From Bordetella genomosp. 9 (GTDB lineage Bacteria; Pseudomonadota; Gammaproteobacteria; Burkholderiales; Burkholderiaceae_B), in the NCBI RefSeq assembly GCF_002261425.1, contig NZ_NEVJ01000003.1:1116001-1180000 (forward strand): a stretch of 64,000 bases of DNA, written 5' to 3'. Each line of letters begins with the position of its first letter. Position 1 is the stretch's first letter. This document shows, one piece after another, positions 43,449-52,434 of the stretch. The position numbers and the translations under genes are program-made. The notes under the pieces were generated by a model, which was not told the origin of the DNA, ran no database searches, and worked only from the letters and a program-made list of their open reading frames with translations.

Positions 43449-44204
43449 ATGAAGATGACCGGAAACACCATCCTGATAACCGGCGGCACCAGCGGTATCG
43501 GCCGCGCGCTGGCCGAGGCGTTTCATGACCGCGGTAACCGCGTAATCGTCACCGGGCGACGACGCGCCTTGCTCGACGAGATCGCCGCCAGCCGTCCCGG
43601 TATCGTCGGCCTGCCGCTGGATCTGTCCGATCCGACCGCCCTGCCCGGCCTTGCCGAATATGTCCGCACGCACTATCCGGACTTGGACGTGCTGATCGCC
43701 AATGCGGGCATATCGCGGCCCGAGGACATCGCTTCGGATACCTGGAATGCCGCCGACGCCGAAGCGATCATCGACACCAATATCCTGGGCGTGCTGCGCG
43801 TCACCGCGGCCTTCCTGCCGCTGCTCAGGCAGCAGTCACACGCGACCATCATGGCGACCAGTTCGGCGCTGGCCTTCGTGCCACTGGCCAGCTTCCCGAC
43901 GTATTGCGCCAGCAAGGCCTTCCTGCACTCGTGGTTGACCTCGCTCCGGCACCAGTTGCGCAACACGCCGGTGGAAGTGCTGGAGCTATCGCCGCCCTAT
44001 GTGCAGACGGAGCTGACTGGCGCGGGCCAGGCTAGCGATCCGCGTGCCATGCCGATAGGCGACTACATCGCGCAGGTGATGCGCATGCTCGAGCGCGGGG
44101 ATCATCCTCGCGGCGAACTCCTGCTCGAACGCGATCTCGCCAGGCGCTGGGCCGAACGGGATGGCACGTACGATGCGATCTACGGCGCGATGAACCCGGA
44201 CTGA
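43449..44204 (+). CDS. SDR family oxidoreductase, DltE-like (paralogue)
   Basis: 251 residues. The N-terminus NTILITGGTSGIGRALAEAF and the active site TYCASKAFLHSWLTSL are near-copies of the SDR at 31348-32106, which has the same length and the same VDTDLIKK/VQTELTGA-type C-terminal segment before AMP. The two are clear paralogues. AAAGG precedes the ATG. It stands alone, with 105 bases before the O-methyltransferase gene, which is convergent. Confidence 0.88.
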   Translation: MKMTGNTILITGGTSGIGRALAEAFHDRGNRVIVTGRRRALLDEIAASRPGIVGLPLDLSDPTALPGLAEYVRTHYPDLDVLIANAGISRPEDIASDTWNAADAEAIIDTNILGVLRVTAAFLPLLRQQSHATIMATSSALAFVPLASFPTYCASKAFLHSWLTSLRHQLRNTPVEVLELSPPYVQTELTGAGQASDPRAMPIGDYIAQVMRMLERGDHPRGELLLERDLARRWAERDGTYDAIYGAMNPD

Positions 44205-44309
44205 CGGCCGCCCCACTGGCGGCATGCCGGCACGGCCTGGAAGCAAAGCGAACGAATTGCAAGCCGATGACCGGGCCGACGACCACCGTACCCATTCCGA
44301 GCGTTCGTG

Positions 44310-44981
44310 TCAGGTGCAGTGGCAGTCCAGGCGCATGGACAATTCCACATCCTCGCCGAAAGGCAGGGACAGGTACCCGCTACCCGGGGCGCGCACGCGC
44401 GCCAGGTAATCGGGGCTGTAGTCCGCGTTATCGGCCACGATAAGCGCGCCGGGCCGCAGCCGTGCCTCGACCAGATCGAGGATGTCGCCATAAAGCGACT
44501 TGGCCCCGTCCAGCAGCAGCAGGTCGATGCTGTCGGGCAGGTCCGTCACCAAGGTCTTCAGGGCATCGCCTTCACGGATTTCCACCAGGTCCGCCAGGCC
44601 GGCCTCCACCAGGTGCTGTCGTGCGCGAACCACCTTGGACGGCTCGAACTCGCTGCTTGTCACGCGGCCGCCGCCGTTATCGCGCACTGCCGCGGCCAGG
44701 TGGATGGTCGAAATGCCGAACGACGTGCCGAATTCGATGACGCTGCGCGCACCGGCACTGCGCACCAGCATGTAGAGCAGCCTGCCGGTCTCGCGCGACA
44801 CAGGCAGCCAGAAATCCTTCAGCTGTCCATAGAAGGCCAGATATTCCGTCTTGCTGCGCATCATGCGGTCGAGCTCCTCGCGGGAGATCCCGGCCAATGA
44901 AGGGCTGGCCGCTTCGTCGGCCTGTTTGAAAAGGCGGTCCAGCAGCGCCGCCAGGGGGCGATCGGTCAACGTTGACGTCAT
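44310..44981 (-). CDS. Class I SAM-dependent O-methyltransferase
   Basis: 223 residues. VIEFGTSFGISTIHLAAAVR is the SAM-binding motif and IDLLLLDGAKSLYGDILDLV the following motif; the C-terminal half has GALIVADNADYSPDYL, as in catechol- and caffeoyl-CoA-type O-methyltransferases. The start at 44981 is preceded by TTGGAAAC. It is divergent from the TetR gene at 45222, and the region between them carries several TGCGA sites, so it should be under TetR control. Confidence 0.85.
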   Translation of the reverse strand: MTSTLTDRPLAALLDRLFKQADEAASPSLAGISREELDRMMRSKTEYLAFYGQLKDFWLPVSRETGRLLYMLVRSAGARSVIEFGTSFGISTIHLAAAVRDNGGGRVTSSEFEPSKVVRARQHLVEAGLADLVEIREGDALKTLVTDLPDSIDLLLLDGAKSLYGDILDLVEARLRPGALIVADNADYSPDYLARVRAPGSGYLSLPFGEDVELSMRLDCHCT

Positions 44982-45035
44982 GACAGTTTCCAATGGTGTA
45001 GTAAGGGTGCGGTATGCCGCCATATCGCGGCGATA

Positions 45036-45057
45036 AATGCGACGACTTCGTCGCATT
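45036..45057. promoter_or_regulatory. TetR operator, AATGCGACGA inverted repeat
   Basis: AATGCGACGA (45036-45045) and TCGTCGCATT (45048-45057) form a perfect ten-base inverted repeat with two bases in the centre. It lies 54 bases upstream of the O-methyltransferase start and is the strongest site of the cluster. Confidence 0.65.
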
Positions 45058-45081
45058 AATCGATAGAATACGATCAAATAG

Positions 45082-45113
45082 TCGCATTCACCATTCGCAT
45101 TGGGGTTCGCATT
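45082..45113 (+). promoter_or_regulatory. Three direct TCGCATT half-sites
   Basis: TCGCATT occurs at 45082-45088, 45095-45101 and 45107-45113, spaced 13 and 12 bases apart. The same heptamer is the right arm of the palindrome at 45036. Spacing just above one helical turn suggests cooperative binding on one face. Confidence 0.5.
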
Positions 45114-45171
45114 TTTCCGGCACCGCCGTGCTCTCGACAGGGCCCACGCGAAAATTGACGTCCTGGATAAA

Positions 45172-45193
45172 TATGCGAATAATTGATCGCATA
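45172..45193. promoter_or_regulatory. TetR operator, TATGCGA-N8-TCGCATA
   Basis: A perfect seven-base inverted repeat with an eight-base spacer, 28 bases upstream of the TetR ATG at 45222. The arm TGCGA matches the other sites in this intergenic region. Confidence 0.58.
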
Positions 45194-45221
45194 CATACCG
45201 GACCTTCATTCTCACGCCACC

Positions 45222-45881
45222 ATGTCCAGCCGCCGTCCGCAGATCGCTTCCCGCAAGCAACCCCAGCAAGCCCGTTCGACCGAACTGGTCGCGGCGATCC
45301 TGCAAGCCGCGACCCAGGTGCTGGCAAAGGAAGGCGCTGCCCGCTTCACGACCGCCCGCGTGGCCGAGAAGGCCGGCGTCAGCGTGGGCTCCCTATATCA
45401 ATACTTCCCCAACAAGGCGGCGATCCTTTTTCGCCTGCAGGTCGACGAATGGCAGCAGACCACGCAGCTGCTGCGCGGCATCCTGGAGGACGTGGGGAAA
45501 TCGCCTGTCGAACGGCTACGTGTACTGGTCCACGCCTTCATCCGTTCGGAATGCGAGGAAGCGGACATGCGGGTTGCGCTCAATGACGCCGCCCCGCTCT
45601 ATCGCGACGCTCCCGAGGCACAGGCCGCGAAGGCGGCGGGAGAAAAAGCATTCCAGGCTTTCATGCGCGAGGCACTGCCGAAGGCAACGAAGAAAACACG
45701 CACCTTGGCCGGCGACCTGATCACCACGACGCTCACTACCGTGGGGAAGGAGTTCTCGGAGACGCCGCGTACCCCGGCGGAGATCAAGACCTATGCGGAC
45801 GCCATGGCCGACATGATGTGTGCCTACCTGAGCGACCTCGGGCAAAAGGCTGCCATCGATGGCGATCGGAAGAAACAGTAG
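45222..45881 (+). CDS. TetR family transcriptional regulator
   Basis: 219 residues. A basic N-terminal tail (SSRRPQIASRKQPQQARS) precedes the HTH, ARFTTARVAEKAGVSVGSLY with QYFPNKAAILFRLQ. The C-terminal domain has VHAFIRSECEEADMRVALND. It is divergent from the O-methyltransferase gene and probably autoregulated through the TGCGA sites. It is convergent with the DUF2000 gene. Confidence 0.9.
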   Translation: MSSRRPQIASRKQPQQARSTELVAAILQAATQVLAKEGAARFTTARVAEKAGVSVGSLYQYFPNKAAILFRLQVDEWQQTTQLLRGILEDVGKSPVERLRVLVHAFIRSECEEADMRVALNDAAPLYRDAPEAQAAKAAGEKAFQAFMREALPKATKKTRTLAGDLITTTLTTVGKEFSETPRTPAEIKTYADAMADMMCAYLSDLGQKAAIDGDRKKQ

Positions 45882-45904
45882 ACGGGTCGCGGGCGCGGCC
45901 GGCC

Positions 45905-46312
45905 TCAGCGATGCAGGGCCAATCCCTTCGTGGCCTTGTCCACGGCCTTCCTGGGGCCACGTATCGCCAAGCCCACCAGGTCCGGATTGGCCGGATCCTC
46001 GGCGAGGAACGCCTGGCGATTGGCCTCGTCGTGCCCCGTTGCGAACATGGCGAACACATAGGGCAGCATCGTCACCTGTCGCTCCAATCCCACACGGTGC
46101 GCCGCCCGCAGGCCCGCGAGATCCGCCTCGAAAACCAGCATGGGCTGGCCCAGCATGTTTCCGTAGCGATGGCCGTTCGCATCGATATAGGCTTCGCCCA
46201 TGGCATCCGGCGCCGCCGACGCAATGCCGGTGGCCAGAAACGCCACCACGTTCAGTCTTTGCCATATCGCCAGGTCATTGCGGACAATGAGGGCTACCTT
46301 GGTATCGAACAC
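45905..46312 (-). CDS. DUF2000 family protein
   Basis: 135 residues starting at a GTG that follows GGAG by six bases; this start gives the family's usual opening, DTKVALIVRNDLAIWQRLNV. The segment YGNMLGQPMLVFEADLAGLR and the later VTMLPYVFAMFATGHDEANR fit DUF2000, a peptidyl-tRNA-hydrolase-II-like fold of unknown role. A TTG twelve bases upstream is an alternative start. It follows the AraC-type regulator gene on the same strand, a common pairing for this family. Confidence 0.8.
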   Translation of the reverse strand: MFDTKVALIVRNDLAIWQRLNVVAFLATGIASAAPDAMGEAYIDANGHRYGNMLGQPMLVFEADLAGLRAAHRVGLERQVTMLPYVFAMFATGHDEANRQAFLAEDPANPDLVGLAIRGPRKAVDKATKGLALHR

Positions 46313-46365
46313 TCGGGACTCCAATCATGCGGGACCAGGCAGGCATGATCGGCGGCGGCCGGACC

Positions 46366-47220
46366 TCAGTCTAGAACGTTTGTGCACTGTCGCTGGTATG
46401 CCGCGGGCGTCAGCCGATAGGCGCGGCGGAACCAGCGGCCCAGATGGCTTTGATCGGCAAAACCGACATCCATGGCCACCTGCGCCGGCGCCAGGCCTAG
46501 CGCGAGCAAGGCCCGTGCTCTGCGCAACCTGAGCCGCACCAGGTAGGCGTGGGGCGACATGCCGAACGCCAGCCTGAACTGGCGAGTCAAACGAAATCGG
46601 TCCGTCCCGGCGTGGGCGGCCAGTTCGTCCAGACCGATATCCCGCCCCATCTGGTCGTGGAGGTAATCCCTGGCGCGGTCCATTCCGGCCGTCGAGCCGC
46701 CCCGCGCCGGCGTCGTCCGCGTGGACCACTGCCCGCACAGGAGACTCATCATGCGGTCCAGTCCCTGGTCGCGCGCCAGCCGCCCTTCTCCGTGATGCAC
46801 GGCGACAAAGGCTTGCTGTATCGCGGCGCTCAACGCCGTGTCATCCGCCAGCGTGCTGCGAAAAGCAGGTTGGATCGCGGAAAGCTTCAGCCCGGCCAGC
46901 CCTTGCATCGAATCGGCCAGCCAAGGCAGAGGCAAGTACAACATGGCGTAGGTAAAACCGCTGTCCTCCGGTGCATGGCCGTCGTGCACGGCGCCGGGTT
47001 CGATCAGGATGGCGCGACCAGGCGTGCTTGTATGGGTCCGTCGATGGCACCGGAAGCGCTGGACGCCCTGCTGGGTGACGCCCACCAGCACCTCATCGTG
47101 ATCGTGCGGGTCGTAGGCATGGCCGCGGAAATGCGCGTGCACGCTTTCGATGCCGGTTTCCGGATCGCGGCGTATCCTCACCCAATCGCCGACGGCCGCG
47201 TTCTGACGCTTTGTATCCAT
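46366..47220 (-). CDS. AraC family transcriptional regulator
   Basis: 284 residues. The N-terminal cupin region has [20 protein letters not shown]; the C-terminal HTH pair is [20 protein letters not shown] and [20 protein letters not shown]. It is divergent from poxB and directly upstream of the DUF2000 gene. The DUF2000 gene is the more likely direct partner, since AraC-DUF2000 pairs are common; control of poxB by it is possible but unproven. Confidence 0.88.
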   Translation of the reverse strand: MDTKRQNAAVGDWVRIRRDPETGIESVHAHFRGHAYDPHDHDEVLVGVTQQGVQRFRCHRRTHTSTPGRAILIEPGAVHDGHAPEDSGFTYAMLYLPLPWLADSMQGLAGLKLSAIQPAFRSTLADDTALSAAIQQAFVAVHHGEGRLARDQGLDRMMSLLCGQWSTRTTPARGGSTAGMDRARDYLHDQMGRDIGLDELAAHAGTDRFRLTRQFRLAFGMSPHAYLVRLRLRRARALLALGLAPAQVAMDVGFADQSHLGRWFRRAYRLTPAAYQRQCTNVLD

Positions 47221-47295
47221 ATCGCTCACATGCCTCGCTGCCAGCACCAATACGCTACTATTTTTGCTCTACCGCACCGATCCGGAGAACCACCG

Positions 47296-49017
47296 ATGGC
47301 CAAGCAGACGATAGCGGATTATCTGGCGAAAACCCTGGCCGCCGCGGGCGTGCAGCGAATCTGGGGCGTCACGGGCGACAGCTTGAACGGGTTGGCCTAC
47401 AGCCTGGACCAGTTGGGGTCGATCAAATGGATGCATACCCGGCACGAAGAGGCCGCCGCCTTCGCCGCGGGCGCCGACGCGGCATCCACGGGCCAGCTCG
47501 CCGTCTGCGCCGGCAGCTGCGGCCCCGGCAACCTGCATCTGATCAACGGCCTGTATGACTGCCATCGCAACCGCCAGCCCGTATTGGCCATCGCGGCTCA
47601 TATTCCCTCCACGGAAATCGGCCTGGGCTATTTCCAGGAAACGCACCCGCAGGCCCTGTTCGCCGAATGCAGCCATTATGTCGAGCTGGTCACCAACGCC
47701 TCGCAGTTCCCGCGCGTGCTGGAACGGGCGATGCGCACCGCCTTGCAGGAGCGCGGGGTCGCCGTCATCGTTCTTCCAGGCGACGTCGCACTGAGCGACG
47801 GCCCGGATGTCGCGCCAGCCTGGACGCCGGTGGCACCTCCGGCCATTACCCCGCCGAATACCGAAATCGACAAACTCGCGCGCCTGCTCGATGACGCCGA
47901 CGCCGTGACGATCATGTGCGGCAGCGGCGTGGCCGGCTCGCACGATGAAGTCGTCGCGCTCGCCGACACCCTGGGCGCACCCATCGTCCATGCGCTGCGC
48001 GGCAAGCCCTACATCGAGTACGACAATCCCTACGATGTCGGGATGACCGGGCTGATCGGCTTCAGCTCCGGCTATCACGCCATGATGTCCTGCGACACCC
48101 TGCTGCTGCTGGGCTGCGACTTCCCCTACCGGCCGTTCTACCCGCCCGATGCGAAGATCATCCAGGTCGACAACCGGGGGGCGCAACTGGGGCGCCGGAC
48201 CCCGTTGACCCTGGGCCTGGTCGGCACCGTCAAGGAGACCGTCGCCGCCTTGTTGCCGTGCGTGCAGCGCAAGACGCAGCGACGCTTCCTGGACAACGCC
48301 CTGAAGCACTACGCGGACGCCCGCAAGGACCTGGACAGCCTGGCGACGCCCTCCGCGCCGGGCCGCCCCATCCACCCTCAGTACCTGACCCGCCTGGTCG
48401 ACCAGGTCGCCGCGCCGGACGCGATCTTCACCGTGGACGTGGGCACGCCCACGCTATGGGCCGCGCGCTACCTGACGATGAACGGCCAACGCCAGTTGCA
48501 CGGCTCGTTCAACCATGGCTCGATGGCCAACGCCATGCCGCAGGCCTTGGGCGCGCAGGCCGCGCATCCGGCCCGCCAGGTCGTATCCCTGTCGGGCGAC
48601 GGCGGCCTGTCCATGCTGCTGGGCGACCTGTTGACGGCCGTGCAGCATGAACTGCCGATCAAGGTGGTGGTCTACAACAACAGCCTGCTCGGCTTCGTTT
48701 CGATGGAGCTGAAGGCCGCGGGGTATCTGGACACCAATGTCGATCTGTCCAAGACGGACTTTTCGCAGATCGCCAAGGGCGCCGGCATATGGTCCGTACG
48801 CGTCGAGGAGTCCAACGAACTGGAAGGCGCGCTGCGAGCAGCGTTCGCCCACCCCGGTCCGGCGGTGGTCGACGTAGTGACAGCCAAGCACGAACTGGCC
48901 ATTCCGCCGTCCATCAACTACGCGCAGATGAAGGGCTTCAGCCTGTACATGCTGCGCGCGGTGTTCAGCGGGCGCGGCGACGAATTGGTGGAACTGGCCC
49001 GAACCAACCTGCGCTGA
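47296..49017 (+). CDS. poxB: Pyruvate dehydrogenase (quinone), PoxB
   Basis: 573 residues. It matches E. coli PoxB in length and in long stretches: [59 protein letters not shown] and [20 protein letters not shown]. The conserved Glu of the TPP site is in RHEEAAAF; the TPP-Mg motif is [13 protein letters not shown] with VVVYNN. The C-terminal end [20 protein letters not shown] is the lipid-activated amphipathic helix. It is a peripheral membrane flavoenzyme that oxidises pyruvate to acetate and CO2 and reduces ubiquinone. GGAG precedes the ATG. Confidence 0.95.
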   Translation: MAKQTIADYLAKTLAAAGVQRIWGVTGDSLNGLAYSLDQLGSIKWMHTRHEEAAAFAAGADAASTGQLAVCAGSCGPGNLHLINGLYDCHRNRQPVLAIAAHIPSTEIGLGYFQETHPQALFAECSHYVELVTNASQFPRVLERAMRTALQERGVAVIVLPGDVALSDGPDVAPAWTPVAPPAITPPNTEIDKLARLLDDADAVTIMCGSGVAGSHDEVVALADTLGAPIVHALRGKPYIEYDNPYDVGMTGLIGFSSGYHAMMSCDTLLLLGCDFPYRPFYPPDAKIIQVDNRGAQLGRRTPLTLGLVGTVKETVAALLPCVQRKTQRRFLDNALKHYADARKDLDSLATPSAPGRPIHPQYLTRLVDQVAAPDAIFTVDVGTPTLWAARYLTMNGQRQLHGSFNHGSMANAMPQALGAQAAHPARQVVSLSGDGGLSMLLGDLLTAVQHELPIKVVVYNNSLLGFVSMELKAAGYLDTNVDLSKTDFSQIAKGAGIWSVRVEESNELEGALRAAFAHPGPAVVDVVTAKHELAIPPSINYAQMKGFSLYMLRAVFSGRGDELVELARTNLR

Positions 49018-49034
49018 CGGGCTGCCCGCTCATT

Positions 49035-49091
49035 CCGGCTTGATCATGCCGGCTTGATCATGCCGGCTTTGTTCATGCCGGCTTGATATTG
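49035..49091. repeat. 14-15-bp tandem repeat, four copies
   Basis: CCGGCTTGATCATG occurs at 49035-49048 and 49049-49062, CCGGCTTTGTTCATG at 49063-49077, and CCGGCTTGATATTG at 49078-49091. The last two copies include the final codons and stop of the Bug-protein gene (stop at 49073-49075), and the array extends 38 bases past the stop toward poxB. Confidence 0.82.
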
Positions 49092-50095
49092 CGGTCGCGG
49101 ATGACACGGCCCCACATCGCCGACTCGCGGGCGATTTCCTCGGCGAGCTCCTGCCGGCTCCCCGGCGCCGGCGGCAAGCCATGCTTGTCCAGCGCGGCCA
49201 CCACGTCGGGGGACTTCAGCACCTTGACCAGTGCGGCGTTCCAGGCGTCGAGCACCGCGACGGGCACCTTGGAAGACGCCACGAAGGCGTACCAATTCGT
49301 CGCGTTATACCCAGGGTAGGTCTCGGCGATGGTCGGCAGGTCGGGCAGGGCCGCCATGCGCTTCAGGCCGGTGGTCGCCAGCGGCACCAGCTTGCCGGCA
49401 TCGATGCCAGGCTGGGCCGTCGCCAAGGTGGAAAAATACGCCGCCACACGGCCGCCCATCAGGTCCTGGAAGGCCGGCGCGCCGCCCTTGTAGGGGATAT
49501 GCACGATATCCACCTTCGCCATATCGATCAGCAGCTCACCCGCCATATGCGAGGCCGACCCGTGGCCGGTGGAAGCAAAATCGATCTTGCCCGGGTTGGC
49601 CTTGGCATAGGCCATGAACTCGGCGAACGTCTTGATGGGCAGGCTGCTGTTGACGACCAACACATTGGGAAAGTTCACGCCCATGGTGATGGGCGCAAGG
49701 TCCTTCACCGGGTCGTACTGCAGGGGCATGAAGTGCGGCGCGATCGCCAGGGGGCCGACCGAGCCGAACAGGATGCTGCTGCCATCGGTGGGGCTTTGAT
49801 GGGCGGCATACTGGTGGGCGATATTGCCGCCCGCGCCGGGCTTGTTCTCCACCACCACGGGTATTCCCAGGTCGTCGGTAAGCTTCCTGGCGATGATGCG
49901 CGCCGCGGCGTCCGATGCGCCCCCTGCGGCGAAGCCGACCACGATGGTGGCGGTCTTGAACGGCGGGAACGCCGGCTGGTTCTGGTTTGGCGATGGGTTC
50001 GGGCTTTGAGCCACGGCTTGCGCCCGAGCCATGACAGGGGTCATGGCGAGTGCGACCATCCCCAGGCCAGAAGTAAGGAACTGGCGTTTTTTCAT
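49073..50095 (-). CDS. Bug-family tripartite tricarboxylate transporter substrate-binding protein
   Basis: 340 residues. A signal peptide ends near MARAQA. A Pro/Asn/Gln-rich linker (SPNPSPNQNQPAFPPFKTAT) follows before the mature domain, which has the Bug pattern IVVGFAAGGASDAAARIIAR and KPGAGGNIAHQYAAHQSPTD. It should bind a carboxylate in the periplasm. GGAGGAG precedes the ATG. No Tct membrane genes are nearby. Its last codons lie in the tandem repeat; it converges with poxB. Confidence 0.9.
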   Translation of the reverse strand: MKKRQFLTSGLGMVALAMTPVMARAQAVAQSPNPSPNQNQPAFPPFKTATIVVGFAAGGASDAAARIIARKLTDDLGIPVVVENKPGAGGNIAHQYAAHQSPTDGSSILFGSVGPLAIAPHFMPLQYDPVKDLAPITMGVNFPNVLVVNSSLPIKTFAEFMAYAKANPGKIDFASTGHGSASHMAGELLIDMAKVDIVHIPYKGGAPAFQDLMGGRVAAYFSTLATAQPGIDAGKLVPLATTGLKRMAALPDLPTIAETYPGYNATNWYAFVASSKVPVAVLDAWNAALVKVLKSPDVVAALDKHGLPPAPGSRQELAEEIARESAMWGRVIRDRNIKPA

Positions 50096-50222
50096 TTTTT
50101 ATCTCCTCCGCGAGAGCCGCAAGTAAACCACATCCGTGATCTCGTCCCGCCTCCGCTGGAACGGTGAATGGCGCCGCGCGGACGCACGACTTGCTCCGAG
50201 CGAGATACGGCGCTAATATGTA

Positions 50223-50236
50223 GACCGTTCAGTTCC
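50223..50236 (+). promoter_or_regulatory. TetR site 1 (tetR promoter)
   Basis: GACCGTTCAGTTCC, 30 bases upstream of the TetR ATG. It aligns with the site at 50888-50901 in 11 of 14 positions (both include ACC, then TCAGTTCC). Confidence 0.45.
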
Positions 50237-50266
50237 AATTAAATCGACATGATCGGTCGAATAACC

Positions 50267-50863
50267 ATGGCACCACAGACTTCTCCCGGACGCCCCCGCG
50301 AATTCGAGCTCGACGCCGCCGCGCGCGATGCGATGCATGTGTTCTGGAACCACGGCTATGAAGCCGCCTCCCTGCCCGACCTGATCGAGGGCACCGGGCT
50401 GTCGCGAGGCAGCATCTACAAGGCTTTTGGCGACAAGAAAGGCCTGCTGCTGGCCGCCCTCGATGTGTATATGGCCGACGGCCTCAAGCAAACCGCCGAT
50501 CTCCTGTCCCAGCCCGGCCTGGTCAAGGAAGCCATACGTGCATCGCTGCGACGCTATGTACACCTGTCCTGCGGCGCCGCCGGGCGTCGCGGATGCCTGG
50601 TCGTGGCCATGGCCGTCGAGCAGGCCGCGCATGACGCCGATATCGCCGAACGCACGGGTCGCATGTTCCGCCGGATCCAGCAGCTCTATGCCGGCGCCAT
50701 CGTTCGCGGCCAGGCGAACGGCGAAATCCGCGAAGGCGACGAGCAGGCCATGGCGCGTTTCCTGGTTTGCCAGATACAAGGAATGCGCGTGCTCGGGAAG
50801 ACCGGCGCGTCGGAAAGCGAGATGACCGAGATCATCGAAAACGCGATGCTGGTACTCAACTGA
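50267..50863 (+). CDS. TetR family transcriptional regulator
   Basis: 198 residues. The N-terminus APQTSPGRPREFELDAAARD and HTH LIEGTGLSRGSIYKAFGDKK are close to those of the TetR proteins at 17411 and 18851. I start it at the ATG at 50267; another ATG 18 bases upstream is possible. The C-terminal domain contains LSCGAAGRRGCLVVAMAVEQ. It lies 52 bases upstream of the DHA2-type exporter and is probably its repressor. Confidence 0.88.
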   Translation: MAPQTSPGRPREFELDAAARDAMHVFWNHGYEAASLPDLIEGTGLSRGSIYKAFGDKKGLLLAALDVYMADGLKQTADLLSQPGLVKEAIRASLRRYVHLSCGAAGRRGCLVVAMAVEQAAHDADIAERTGRMFRRIQQLYAGAIVRGQANGEIREGDEQAMARFLVCQIQGMRVLGKTGASESEMTEIIENAMLVLN

Positions 50864-50887
50864 GCTCAATTTTTTTACCCATTTTGG

Positions 50888-50901
50888 AACCAATCAGTTC
50901 C
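50888..50901 (+). promoter_or_regulatory. TetR site 2 (exporter promoter)
   Basis: AACCAATCAGTTCC, inside the 52-base gap before the exporter gene. GGAAC-N6-GTTCC (50886-50901) is an inverted repeat around it. It matches the site at 50223 and lies 14 bases upstream of the exporter ATG. Confidence 0.5.
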
Positions 50902-50915
50902 TAAAAAAGGCGCTT

Positions 50916-52376
50916 ATGTCACCACAACTCCTACCCCCCAACCATGATCGCCGCTGGGCAATGTTCGCGATCCTGCTGGTCGGTTCCTTCCTGCCGCCGC
51001 TGGACTTCTTCATCGTCAATGTCGCCCTTCCCTCGATACAGGCGGACCTCGGAACGTCATCGTCCGCCGAGCAGTTGGTGATTTCTTCCTACGCCGCGCT
51101 TTATGCCGTCACGCTGATCACCGGCGGACGCCTGGGCGATCTGTACGGCCGCGGCCGCATGTTCTTCCTGGGATTGACCGGCTTCGCGGCTGCGTCGGTG
51201 CTGTGCGGCTTCGCCTGGTCTCCCTGGTCGCTGGTCGCCGGACGGGCCTTGCAGGGCGTGACCGCGGCGATCATGGCGCCGCAGGCGCTTGCCTCGGTCC
51301 AGGCGATCTTTCCCGAACGGGAAAAACCGCTCGCGCTCAGCCTCTACGGTGCCGTCTTCGGCCTGGCGTCCGTCATCGGACAGGCGCTGGGCGGCATACT
51401 GATTTCACTGAACCTGTTCGGCCTGGGATGGCGTGCGATCTTCCTGGTGAATCTGCCGGTGGCGGTGCTGGTCATCCTGTTCGGCATCCGGGTCTTGAAG
51501 GAAACACGTGCGCCCCACGCCAGCAAGCTCGACCCCGTGGGCATTCTGCTGTCCATGGCCACGCTGGGCGCGCTGATCGTACCGCTGGTGGAAGGCCGAG
51601 AGGCAGGCTGGCCTTTGTGGTCCTGGGTGTCGCTGGTCGCCGCGCCCATGCTGGCATGGCTGTTCTGGCGTTATGAGGCCCGGCTTGCTCGTAAAGGCGG
51701 CTCTCCCCTGCTGGACCCCACGGCGCTGCGGGCGCCGGGCCTGGGCCGGGCCCTGGTGATCGCCTTGCTCTTCTACTCGATCGCCGCCTTCTTCCTGCTG
51801 TTATCGGTGTACCTGCAGAATGCGCTGCATGTGGACGCGCTGGACGCGGGGCTGGTGTTCCTGCCGTTCGGTGCGGGGTTCCTGCTCGGTCCGCTGGCCA
51901 CGCCGTCCTTCAGGCGCGTGCTGGGCGACTGGGTCAACCCGATCGGATTGGGGCTGGAGGCCGCCGGCTTCGTCGCGCTCGCCGCGTTGGTCGTCGGCAC
52001 ACCCACCGGGATGGCGCCCGCCTCCGTACTGCTGGGCGCCATTCTCTTCGCCATCGGCTTCGGACAAGGTCTCGGCATGCCGACGCTCATGCGCCTGGTG
52101 ACGAGCCGGGTGGCCCCGGCTTACTCCGGCATGATCGCCGGCATCGCGAGCTCGACCCTGCAGGTCAGCACGGCGCTCAGCGTGGCCGTGATCGGCGGGG
52201 TCTTCTACACCGTCCTGGGTTCGCGGCACGATCCCGCGAGCATTACTCATGCCTTCCTGATCGCGATTCTATGCATCGCGGTCTGCCTGGGCGCGGGCTC
52301 GATATTGGGCACCACATTCGCCCGGCGCAGCGGCACGCCCGCAGTTGCGCCGCGCCAGGCAAGCAACCCGAAGTGA
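50916..52376 (+). CDS. MFS drug exporter, DHA2 (EmrB/QacA) family
   Basis: 486 residues with about fourteen membrane segments, the DHA2 size. Motif PPLDFFIVNVALPSIQADLG in the first helix is the EmrB/QacA signature, and GGRLGDLYGRGRMFFLGLTG is the loop 2-3 motif. AAAGG precedes the ATG. It is a proton-driven multidrug exporter in the inner membrane; the preceding TetR gene on the same strand is the likely local repressor. Confidence 0.9.
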   Translation: MSPQLLPPNHDRRWAMFAILLVGSFLPPLDFFIVNVALPSIQADLGTSSSAEQLVISSYAALYAVTLITGGRLGDLYGRGRMFFLGLTGFAAASVLCGFAWSPWSLVAGRALQGVTAAIMAPQALASVQAIFPEREKPLALSLYGAVFGLASVIGQALGGILISLNLFGLGWRAIFLVNLPVAVLVILFGIRVLKETRAPHASKLDPVGILLSMATLGALIVPLVEGREAGWPLWSWVSLVAAPMLAWLFWRYEARLARKGGSPLLDPTALRAPGLGRALVIALLFYSIAAFFLLLSVYLQNALHVDALDAGLVFLPFGAGFLLGPLATPSFRRVLGDWVNPIGLGLEAAGFVALAALVVGTPTGMAPASVLLGAILFAIGFGQGLGMPTLMRLVTSRVAPAYSGMIAGIASSTLQVSTALSVAVIGGVFYTVLGSRHDPASITHAFLIAILCIAVCLGAGSILGTTFARRSGTPAVAPRQASNPK

Positions 52377-52434
52377 TGGCGGACGTCCGGCGCTATACCG
52401 ACGCGACACCGCTGCGCGTGCGCGCGGTGGCGCT

